Assembly: GCA_003697105.1 (NCBI GenBank)
Contig: RFFQ01000142.1
Coordinates: 1 to 6,705, forward strand
DNA from: Gemmatimonadota bacterium
GTDB taxonomy: Bacteria; 4572-55; J002
Direction of reading: 5' to 3'
Length of the DNA: 6,705 nucleotides
Of this stretch, positions 1 through 5,458 are shown in pieces. The notes under the pieces were generated by a model. That model did not search any database and was not told where the DNA came from. It saw only the letters and a program-made list of their open reading frames with translations. The stretch's first letter is position 1, and each line of letters begins with the position of its first letter. A program made the position numbers and the translations under genes.

Positions 1-522
1 CGTGGCAAAACCATTGGTACAGAACCGGATGCTATTGAAGGTTTGACCATAATAGTCAAAGTCAAAGCCTAAATCGAACGGGCCGACGTTGGTATCGTCC
101 CCCAGACCGGTGATCAGCGTACCGCTTTCGCTGATGTCATTCCATTCATAACTGGGACCGCCACCTTCATCGCTGTCAATCCAGCTATAACCGTACCAGT
201 CGGGTCCACCCGAACCCCGCAAAGATGGTGTACCGGTACCACGTACATCGTCACCTTTGCGAACATCGGATTCTTGACCAATGATTGTTTCTTTCGGAGT
301 GACCGTTGCACGATTATCATCAAATTCAACCGCGATACTATAAGTTAAGTCCGCATCGCCGGTATTTGAGATGGTCATCATTTCCGTATAATCCGTCATA
401 CCGAAATCGAGTGTTACATCGAATTCAGTCGGATCAACTTCAATAGTCTGACCCAGTGCAGTGGAAGCACCAAGAAAGAACACTAAACATATCACAAGCG
501 TGATAAACTGTTTAGAATTCAT
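1..522 (-). CDS. Secreted surface protein, N-terminal part (gene runs off the left edge)
   Basis: The first 174 codons of a minus-strand gene are open from ATG 522 to the window edge. The start is supported by an AGGAGG 10 nt upstream and by a Sec signal peptide: a charged start (MNSKQ), a hydrophobic core at residues 6-18 and a likely cut after ALG at 22-24. Residues about 28-65 (VDPTEFDVTLDFGMTD, then ISNTGDADLTYSI) look like an ASH/BACON-type immunoglobulin-like beta domain. After a Gly-rich linker, residues 106-174 (GPDWYGYSWIDSDEGGG, GTLITGLGDD, PFDLGFDFDYYGQTF) match by eye a module I associate with large exported multi-domain proteins of FCB-type and candidate-phylum bacteria. The catalytic or adhesive part, if any, lies outside the window, so the final function (adhesin, protease or other) cannot be told. 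The gene has its own long leader and is unlikely to be part of the pilus operon. That it is exported is confident; the domain names are moderately so. Confidence 0.8.
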   Translation of the reverse strand, partial: MNSKQFITLVICLVFFLGASTALGQTIEVDPTEFDVTLDFGMTDYTEMMTISNTGDADLTYSIAVEFDDNRATVTPKETIIGQESDVRKGDDVRGTGTPSLRGSGGPDWYGYSWIDSDEGGGPSYEWNDISESGTLITGLGDDTNVGPFDLGFDFDYYGQTFNSIRFCTNGFAT

Positions 523-532
523 AAGGCAAAAA

Positions 533-538
533 CCTCCT
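533..538 (-). promoter_or_regulatory. Ribosome binding site of the secreted-protein gene
   Basis: AGGAGG on the minus strand lies 10 nt before ATG 522. It fixes the start of the partial secreted protein, which has a clean signal peptide from exactly this codon. Confidence 0.8.
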
Positions 539-547
539 TATAACTTG

Positions 548-589
548 AAAAAAAAGAAACGAATTAAATAATGTAGAGTGAAAAAAAAA
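548..589. repeat. Two homopolymer A/T tracts in the leader
   Basis: On the plus strand there are eight A (548-555) and nine A (581-589), read as U8 and U9 in the minus-strand leader, 26 and 59 nt upstream of the start codon. Tracts of this length are prone to slippage. The U9 tract also sits inside the spacer of a weak promoter-like pair, TTGTAG and TACATT with a 17-nt gap (570-598). They may equally be simple unstructured U-rich leader sequence. Confidence 0.6.
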
Positions 590-598
590 CAACTACAA
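570..598 (-). promoter_or_regulatory. Weak possible second promoter for the secreted-protein gene
   Basis: TTGTAG (593-598) and TACATT (570-575) are separated by 17 nt, which contains the nine-T tract. Matches to the sigma70 consensus are 3/6 and 4/6, so this could be chance in AT-rich DNA. It would matter only if the hairpin at 648-696 really ends the upstream transcript. Confidence 0.2.
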
Positions 599-630
599 CT
601 TGGGGTAGATTCTGAAGATATTACGCGGTA

Positions 631-642
631 ATCACCTCCTTA
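631..642 (-). promoter_or_regulatory. Orphan extended Shine-Dalgarno-like sequence
   Basis: The minus strand reads TAAGGAGGTGAT, the exact complement of the conserved 3' end of 16S rRNA (AUCACCUCCUUA) over 12 nt. It begins just after the U tract of the hairpin at 648-696. No ATG, GTG or TTG follows at a usable distance; the only nearby GTG lies within the motif and meets TAA after four codons. The next real start is 109 nt away and has its own AGGAGG. It may be a ribosome standby site, the relic of a small reading frame, or part of a regulatory switch. Confidence 0.5.
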
Positions 643-647
643 AATAG

Positions 648-696
648 AAAAACCGCTCTGAGGAGTATCGGTATCAGACCGTATCCCGCAGAGCGG
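648..696 (-). terminator. Strong hairpin plus U5: intrinsic terminator or attenuator in the leader
   Basis: On the minus strand an 8-bp perfect stem CCGCTCTG / CAGAGCGG (689-696 with 653-660) is followed directly by TTTTT (648-652). The 28-nt interior is itself partly paired: CGGT and ACCG close a CTGAT loop, flanked by symmetric ATA/ATA internal mismatches. This is the best terminator shape in the window. It lies between the upstream promoter (863-889) and the coding start at 522, so it either ends a small RNA or acts as a conditional terminator for the downstream gene. Confidence 0.6.
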
Positions 697-774
697 CTTA
701 TCCAACACATTTAAAGTTCATACAATTAAACCACCATGTATAAAAATCCCCGCCAGTAGTGCTTGAATGTAGAG

Positions 775-826
775 AAAAACTGATAATCATCATGTAATAG
801 CCTAGCTATATTACTAAAGTATCAGT
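775..826 (-). terminator. AT-rich hairpin followed by a T tract
   Basis: The outer stem ACTGATA / TATCAGT (7 bp, 820-826 with 779-785) encloses an inner stem GTAAT-AT-AGC / GCTATTAC (805-814 with 794-801, 2-nt bulge, 3-nt loop). On the minus strand the 3' arm runs into TTTTT (775-779, first T shared with the stem). It is AT-rich, so it is a weak terminator at best, but the double stem is unlikely to be accidental. It could be one domain of a structured leader. Confidence 0.4.
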
Positions 827-860
827 CGCTATAAACAGATATACGCTGCAATTCTCGTTT

Positions 861-889
861 ACATTACAGGAAAAAGATAAAATTGTCAA
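861..889 (-). promoter_or_regulatory. Sigma70-like promoter upstream of the secreted-protein leader
   Basis: A perfect -35 TTGACA (884-889) is followed either by TGTAAT (863-868, 15-nt spacer, 5/6 match) or by TAATGT (861-866, 17-nt spacer, 3/6 match). Transcription would start near 855, giving a leader of about 330 nt. The -35 box is preceded by the same GC bases as the pilM promoter, so both carry TGCTTGACA. Confidence 0.5.
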
Positions 890-942
890 GCACTTTTTAT
901 GTGGGCAAAAACCACCTCTTTATACGTAAATTATTAGAATTG

Positions 943-978
943 AAAACGTTACCAACATAACGTGGGGTAAACCGTTTT
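943..978 (-). terminator. Weak terminator-like hairpin after pilQ
   Basis: About 40 nt after the pilQ stop, two alternative hairpins are possible. One is compact, ACGTTA / TAACGT with a 6-nt loop followed by TTTC (946-963). The other is longer, AAAACG..TTACC with GGTAA..CGTTTT and a 2-nt bulge (943-978). Neither has a GC-rich stem or a long U tract, so termination of the pil operon here is plausible but may be leaky. Confidence 0.3.
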
Positions 979-1016
979 CTCAAATTTTTTTGATAAAGAC
1001 CGTTTTTTGACCGCCC

Positions 1017-2861
1017 TTATCCTCGATCTGCCCGTTCGTATTCTTTCACCGGGGGCTTGATAACCGTAGGAGTGACAAAAATCATCAATTCCCGTTTATT
1101 TAAGGTACTGCGTTCGCTTCGGAAGAGCTGGCCAAAAACTGGTAAATGTCCCAAAAAGGGTACAACGCTTTTTGAGCGGTTGCGGTCGGTACTCATTAAG
1201 CCACCAATTACCGCCGTAGCGCCATTATCCACCATCACCCGTGTTTCGGCATCATCTTTATTAATCAACTCCTGACCGGCAGCTTCTGGGGCGATAGAAC
1301 TCACTTCAACGTATAAATCCATCAGTACCTTATCATCTGCGATCACATGTGGGGTGACGCGTAACGTTACCCCAATATCTTCTGTTTTTTGAGTAACTTC
1401 AGTACCTTCCGGCGATTTTTCGGTACGGGTACGCCCTTGACCCGCGTGGATTTTCGCCTCTTCATTATCGAGCACCGTAATTCGCGGTTCAGAGAGTGTT
1501 TCACCCTGTCCTTGATCTTCTAGCATCTGGATCATGGCACTAATATCGATGGTCGATAATAAAGTACCAAATCGAAAAGCGGTCGTCCCTAACAACGGAA
1601 AGCTTGTCTCGCCTTCCGCATGGGTATCCACTAACGGATTCCCAAAATTACCGGCACTCCAATTAATTCCAAATTGTTTTGTAGCATTGGGGGCAATGGA
1701 AACCACCTTTGCTTGAATAACAACTTGAGGGATATACGTATCCAGTTTAGTTAATAATGCCCGGGCTTCTTCTATATAAGAAGGTAAATCCGTCATAATA
1801 ATCGAATTCGTCCGCCGGTCAACTTGAATACTGCCTTTGGGGGATTTAACTCGCGATAATGCCGGCTGAATCTCGCTCGCGGTTGCATACTGCACTTTAA
1901 TTACTTCCGTGGTAAACGGCAACAATTCCTCTAATTCTTGTTGATTTCGCAATTTCTGGCGTTCAATTTGGTCAAATTCATTTTTAGTGACCACCCGAAT
2001 AATTCCATCTTCTTCTTCGATCGCCACAAAATTACTCACATCCAAAATGAGGTCCATCGCCCGGCGCCACGGCACATCAATTAGGCGCATTGAAATAAGC
2101 CCCCCGACGGCATTACTTGCCACAATGTTCACATTCCCGTAATCCGCTAAGAATCGGAGTACATTACGCACATCCGCTTTGATCAAATCAAATGAGATCA
2201 ATTTCTCTTCTTCCAGAGCGGCATCTTCTGCGTCTTCTTCCATCCCCGGGGTTTGCGGATTTTCCACCACAATAAAATCATCTCCTGCGACATAGGCGGG
2301 GCGGTCATCTGTACCGGTTTGCACCGGAGGTAAATAATCTCCATCGGGAGAAACCGGAGAAGGATTAGTGGATGAACTGGTACGGTCCATTTGGGGTTTC
2401 GATTCGGGTGGGGACGGTGTCTCTGTGGGCAAGCCTTCACCTTCTTTAAAGCCCATCGTGTCAATGGCAACAATGAGGTTATTTTCTTCCGTCAGGATAA
2501 GGTATGAGGCGCGCTCTGCCAAATCGATCACAATCCGAACGGTGGGTTCGGGGAGTTCCTCAAATAAATCTCGTTGCCCCACACGAATAGCGGTGATCCC
2601 CTTTGCTTCTAAATTTTCGAGGATACTGGTTCGGACTTTATTTTGTGCATTTTTACAATCGATCACGATCCGGTGGGGCCGGTCCATCATAAAATCTTCA
2701 TAAATAACCGGACCATCGGCTTTGATGGTAACATACGTTGTTTCCCCCACTTGTCGAATATCAATGTCCGATATCTCATACGCCCAACTGTTGGAAAGTC
2801 CAACACCCACGCATAAGATGATGCAAAATGTCATCAACTTGAAGATGTGACTTATCGTCAT
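1017..2861 (-). CDS. pilQ: Type IV pilus secretin PilQ
   Basis: A 614-aa outer-membrane secretin, the pore through which the pilus fibre leaves the cell. A Sec signal peptide ends near SWA at 25-27. An AMIN-type peptidoglycan-binding domain covers about 28-135, followed by a Pro/Ser/Thr and acidic linker at 140-218. An STN/N0 domain lies at about 220-296 (ISFDLIKADVRNVLRFLADY), an N1 domain at about 315-372 (VIKVQYATASEI, RTNSIIMTDLP), and the secretin core at about 375-605. The family signature VPFLGHLPVFGQLFRS is at 567-582 and the final strand ELMIFVTPTVI at 591-601. There is one AMIN domain, so it is compact beside many PilQ proteins of 700 residues or more. The start overlaps the pilP stop (ATGA), with AAGGAGG 8 nt before the ATG, inside the pilP end. 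It is the last gene of the operon. That it is a secretin is certain; PilQ rather than a type II GspD follows from the AMIN domain and the pilMNOP neighbours. Confidence 0.96.
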   Translation of the reverse strand: MTISHIFKLMTFCIILCVGVGLSNSWAYEISDIDIRQVGETTYVTIKADGPVIYEDFMMDRPHRIVIDCKNAQNKVRTSILENLEAKGITAIRVGQRDLFEELPEPTVRIVIDLAERASYLILTEENNLIVAIDTMGFKEGEGLPTETPSPPESKPQMDRTSSSTNPSPVSPDGDYLPPVQTGTDDRPAYVAGDDFIVVENPQTPGMEEDAEDAALEEEKLISFDLIKADVRNVLRFLADYGNVNIVASNAVGGLISMRLIDVPWRRAMDLILDVSNFVAIEEEDGIIRVVTKNEFDQIERQKLRNQQELEELLPFTTEVIKVQYATASEIQPALSRVKSPKGSIQVDRRTNSIIMTDLPSYIEEARALLTKLDTYIPQVVIQAKVVSIAPNATKQFGINWSAGNFGNPLVDTHAEGETSFPLLGTTAFRFGTLLSTIDISAMIQMLEDQGQGETLSEPRITVLDNEEAKIHAGQGRTRTEKSPEGTEVTQKTEDIGVTLRVTPHVIADDKVLMDLYVEVSSIAPEAAGQELINKDDAETRVMVDNGATAVIGGLMSTDRNRSKSVVPFLGHLPVFGQLFRSERSTLNKRELMIFVTPTVIKPPVKEYERADRG

Positions 2862-3682
2862 CTTCCATCCCTCCTTGAGTTTTCACTCTGAAGCCGGCGC
2901 TGAACGTCTTCAATCAACGGATCCTCTCGATTGACAATCGTCCCAACTTTCATCGTCTTTGATAATAATTGTTTCCCGGAGAATTCATCTTCAACTTCAA
3001 AAATAATTTCATCCGTAAGAATGCTGTGAACTCGACCATTACTCACCCGGTCACCTTCCTGAAGATAGTAGGCAAATCCATTGCCATCTTGGACTAATGC
3101 GACACGACCATCAACACCATCCAAAATACCGAAAAGCTCGATACTCGTAACATCCAGTTCACCTTCGGGCTGGGGCAGATTTCCTTGGCCTTCACTATTA
3201 TTTCTGGAGGATCGCTTTTGGTCTTTAATCAAAGGTGCAAACGGGTCACGAGCCGAACTCCGGCGATACACATATTTTGGCTCGCTGACCGCTTCCTCTT
3301 CTTTAACATCTGGTTTGAACTGAAATACATCCGGTTTGGACGTCTCTGTCGGGATTGATGGTTTACCAATATCCGTGGTATCAAGACTCCCAATAGGTGG
3401 TTTCCCGGCTTCCTGAGAATCCGCAACAACAGGTGGTTTAGGACGGGGTTTCGGTTTGGGTTGGCGCTGCTGGGGTTTGACAGGAACTTCATCTTCCTGA
3501 CCAAACAACGATTTAACCCAATTAATCGCACCACTGATAAACCCTTCATCGGAGCTTTCAGCAGGTTCTTCCCATTCATCTTCTTGAGCAAAGACATCAA
3601 CATGTCCTTCATTCAACGTCATGAGGCTCAAGACAAGCAATACACCCAACAGCACGCTCACTTTACCAATCTTCAAATTCAT
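2858..3682 (-). CDS. pilP: Type IV pilus assembly protein PilP
   Basis: A 274-aa periplasmic protein linking the inner-membrane PilN/PilO pair to the N0 region of PilQ. The start at 3682 is chosen because GGAGG lies 8 nt upstream and because it opens a clear signal/anchor segment (MNLKIGKVSVLLGVLLVLSL); an upstream in-frame start would add 20 residues of pilO antisense-phase sequence. A possible signal cut follows VFA at 30-32. Residues 67-93 form a Pro/Lys-rich linker (QQRQPKPKPRPKPP), as expected for a flexible periplasmic spacer. RDPFAP at 145-150 is the motif typical of PilP. The beta domain follows at about 175-245 (IELFGILDG, VALVQDGNGFAYYLQEGDRV). Unlike the PilP lipoproteins of Pseudomonas and Neisseria, it has no cysteine anywhere, so it cannot be lipid-anchored itself. 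It overlaps pilO by 20 nt and pilQ by 4 nt, which suggests coupled translation. Confidence 0.93.
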   Translation of the reverse strand: MNLKIGKVSVLLGVLLVLSLMTLNEGHVDVFAQEDEWEEPAESSDEGFISGAINWVKSLFGQEDEVPVKPQQRQPKPKPRPKPPVVADSQEAGKPPIGSLDTTDIGKPSIPTETSKPDVFQFKPDVKEEEAVSEPKYVYRRSSARDPFAPLIKDQKRSSRNNSEGQGNLPQPEGELDVTSIELFGILDGVDGRVALVQDGNGFAYYLQEGDRVSNGRVHSILTDEIIFEVEDEFSGKQLLSKTMKVGTIVNREDPLIEDVQRRLQSENSRRDGR

Positions 3683-4289
3683 CCACCTCACCTCCATCGC
3701 TGTCAGAGCCACCCGGCGGTGCCATACCTTCCTTAAACGCAAAGGCGTTTACCGTAAAATCAACTTGGATATTTTGGTCACTCTCATTTGATTTGAACGG
3801 CTGAATGCTAATTTTTTCGACCTTCACAATCCGCTTAAAGTTCGCAACATCAGCAAAAAACTCGGCAAGGTCATGGTAAGTTGAGGTCGCTTTAATCTGG
3901 AACGGATGCGTTTCGACAACCGCACTACCGCCCGAAGTTACCGGTGCCGGTCTTATCTCTTTAATTGTGACATTTCGCGTGACCGCGGTATTCGTCAATT
4001 GAACAATCAACCGGGCAACTTGTTTTTTGCTAGGCAACCGTGCACTCACATCTTCCCATTTTTCATTGAGTTTGTCCAATTCCTGCTGAATCATGGGTAA
4101 TCGATTTGCAACGGCACGAACTTGGTCGAGATCATTCTGCAACTTAGAAAGCTCTTCTTGTTTTTTTACCACTTCTGCTTTCGCCGGACTTAACAAATAG
4201 TTATAACCCCCGTACGCCACCCCCAAAATCAGCAAAATCATCACCAACAACACCTGTATTACAGGGTCTTTCAAATCAATGTCATTCAT
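3663..4289 (-). CDS. pilO: Type IV pilus inner-membrane protein PilO
   Basis: A 208-aa bitopic inner-membrane protein that pairs with PilN and contacts PilP. It has a short cytoplasmic N-terminus (MNDIDLKDP), one membrane helix at about 10-32, a coiled coil at about 36-82 and a PilO ferredoxin-like periplasmic domain at about 90-186 (NVTIKEIRPAPV, FQIKATSTYHDLAEFFADVANF). Length and layout fit the family. A Gly-then-acidic tail (GGSDSDGGEVDEFEDW) follows; part of it is dictated by the DNA, because the pilP ribosome binding site and start lie within these codons. The gene starts 46 nt after the lipoprotein stop, with AAGGTGG about 10 nt before the ATG. In most pil operons pilO follows pilN directly, so the separation here is unusual. 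Confidence 0.93.
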   Translation of the reverse strand: MNDIDLKDPVIQVLLVMILLILGVAYGGYNYLLSPAKAEVVKKQEELSKLQNDLDQVRAVANRLPMIQQELDKLNEKWEDVSARLPSKKQVARLIVQLTNTAVTRNVTIKEIRPAPVTSGGSAVVETHPFQIKATSTYHDLAEFFADVANFKRIVKVEKISIQPFKSNESDQNIQVDFTVNAFAFKEGMAPPGGSDSDGGEVDEFEDW

Positions 4290-4335
4290 GTGATTACCAC
4301 CACCTTAACTTACGGGTAGGATTCTCCCTATTTCA

Positions 4336-4785
4336 TCACTGAAATTGGGTCAAATACACCGGCTGTAAATTCCGCTCTTCAGATACACTGACAAAAATAT
4401 TTTGAACATTATACGAGAATGTCTGACCTTTTGTATCCGTAAACGTGTAGGTTAAAGAGACAAACGCTTGATAAAACGGTTCATAGGTTAAGTTTCCGTC
4501 GTCATCTTGGGTAGGAAACGTTAAATACTGGTTGAACCGGTACACCCCATTTTCATCCGTATAAAGCACATCTGTAAACGTGCCTTGGTCACCGTTTGCA
4601 GTCGAAGCAAGCACAGAAACCTCTACCATGACCTCCGGTACTCCGACCGGAATTAACGGCGATTGCAAGACCGTCCCGCTCAGTTCAAAATTATCTGGAT
4701 CATCTTCGGCTTGATCACAACTGAATAACGAAAAGGCGATACCGCCGATCAAGACGGCGAAAATCAGATGTTTTATGCCTACCAT
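4336..4785 (-). CDS. Small lipoprotein with a transthyretin/carboxypeptidase-regulatory-like domain, inside the pil operon
   Basis: A 149-aa predicted lipoprotein. After a short basic start (MVGIKH) and a hydrophobic stretch at 7-19, the lipobox LFSC ends at Cys23; Phe at -2 is unusual but acceptable. Asp24 at +2 is the residue that, by the E. coli rule, keeps lipoproteins in the inner membrane; whether that rule holds here is unknown. An acidic spacer (DQAEDDPDN) leads into one beta-sandwich domain: SGTV at 36-39, VGVPEVMVEVSV at 47-58 and the turn YTDENGVYRF at 75-84. These are typical of carboxypeptidase-regulatory or prealbumin-like repeats. No catalytic motif is seen. The start has GAGGTGA just upstream, and the gene lies 21 nt after pilN and 46 nt before pilO, so it is probably co-transcribed. 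A role in pilus machine assembly, stability or anchoring is inferred from position only. I know no named pil gene that matches. Confidence 0.85.
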   Translation of the reverse strand: MVGIKHLIFAVLIGGIAFSLFSCDQAEDDPDNFELSGTVLQSPLIPVGVPEVMVEVSVLASTANGDQGTFTDVLYTDENGVYRFNQYLTFPTQDDDGNLTYEPFYQAFVSLTYTFTDTKGQTFSYNVQNIFVSVSEERNLQPVYLTQFQ

Positions 4786-4806
4786 GATTCACCTCAATCT
4801 AAACAA

Positions 4807-5457
4807 TTAGCTATGGTCTTCTGCCAAAGGAGCACCCAAGGACTCTGGAGCAACCAGTTTTATCCGCATTTCAAACTCATACAATTGGTAATCACCGACA
4901 AGGGTCCGTTGTTTTTGACCCGTTCTGGAAGACATCAATTCAATATCGGCGGGGTCTGCCACAATATCACTTCGTTCTAACCGGTAAATCAGCTCTGCCA
5001 CGCGCACATTCGAAAACGCTTCACCTTTTAGCAAGATCGCCGGTCGTCCAGCAGAGGATTGGTCTCTGATTTCCGTAATCCAGACTTGTTCCGGAAGTGA
5101 ATGTGCCAGTTGTTCCATTACTTGCACCCAATAAAATCGATTTTGATCGAGGCGCTCAACCTCTCTTAGCCGTTCATTGGTCATAGTGCGTTTTTCTTCC
5201 AACGCCTCAACCTTTTGTTTTTCTGCTTTGCGGCGGCTTAACTCGGCATTGACTTCAGCAATCTGTTGGTTAAGGTCGGCTTTTTGACCTTCCAGACTGC
5301 GCCACCAGATAAAAATACCCATTACGACAACCACCAACACAACCGCCGGAATCAAAATGCGTAAATCAAGAAGATTTAGACCTCCACCACCGCTGATCTC
5401 TTCTATATCGGCGCCTTTTCCCCGGTCTTCCGGTGGCAATAAATTAATTCTAATCAT
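4807..5457 (-). CDS. pilN: Type IV pilus inner-membrane protein PilN
   Basis: A 216-aa bitopic protein. Its cytoplasmic tail begins MIRINLLP, the conserved motif that docks into PilM. A Gly-rich stretch (ISGGGG) leads to one membrane helix at about 33-51 (ILIPAVVLVVVVMGIFIWW). A coiled coil spans about 54-105 (QQIAEVNAELSRRKAEKQ), then the fimbrial-assembly periplasmic domain about 106-200 (YWVQVMEQLAHSLPEQVWITEI, AELIYRLERSD). It forms heterodimers with PilO. It starts 1 nt after the pilM stop without a strong Shine-Dalgarno sequence, so translation is probably coupled to pilM. Domain order and length are normal for the family. Confidence 0.95.
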   Translation of the reverse strand: MIRINLLPPEDRGKGADIEEISGGGGLNLLDLRILIPAVVLVVVVMGIFIWWRSLEGQKADLNQQIAEVNAELSRRKAEKQKVEALEEKRTMTNERLREVERLDQNRFYWVQVMEQLAHSLPEQVWITEIRDQSSAGRPAILLKGEAFSNVRVAELIYRLERSDIVADPADIELMSSRTGQKQRTLVGDYQLYEFEMRIKLVAPESLGAPLAEDHS

Positions 5458-5458
5458 G

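Larger units (their letters stand above)
648..856 (-). ncRNA. Candidate structured leader RNA or small RNA
   Basis: A transcript started by the promoter at 863-889 and stopped at the hairpin ending at 648 would be about 205 nt. It contains two hairpins, each followed by a U5 tract, and no credible protein frame; the longest item noticed is a 7-codon frame, MNFKCVG, at 698-721 with only a poor ribosome site. I do not recognise a known riboswitch class: the conserved core of the common cyclic-di-GMP type I switch is not visible. The call rests on promoter-like and hairpin features only. Confidence 0.35.

Noticed and set aside
698-721. A 7-codon minus-strand frame (MNFKCVG) whose stop lies 1 nt before the terminator-like hairpin, like an attenuator leader peptide.
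   Set aside because: The ribosome site is poor (GGTGG only), the peptide is not enriched in any one amino acid, and so short a frame is easily found by chance. Not annotated as a gene.
648-856. A cyclic-di-GMP type I riboswitch in the leader of the surface-protein gene.
   Set aside because: The conserved core sequences of that class could not be found on the transcribed strand.
961-1016. The direct repeat CGGTC-AAAAAA-CGGTC and an A-rich stretch just after the pilQ stop as a terminator.
   Set aside because: The repeat is direct, not inverted, so it forms no hairpin; the minus strand here is A-rich, not U-rich.
1057-2703. Open frames of 60-111 codons on the plus strand opposite pilQ.
   Set aside because: They are out-of-phase shadows of the secretin gene; none has a ribosome site or a recognisable protein.
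3683-3742. A longer pilP beginning at 3742 with 20 extra residues.
   Set aside because: The extension is Arg-rich, has no ribosome site and would hide the signal segment; ATG 3682 has GGAGG at ideal spacing.
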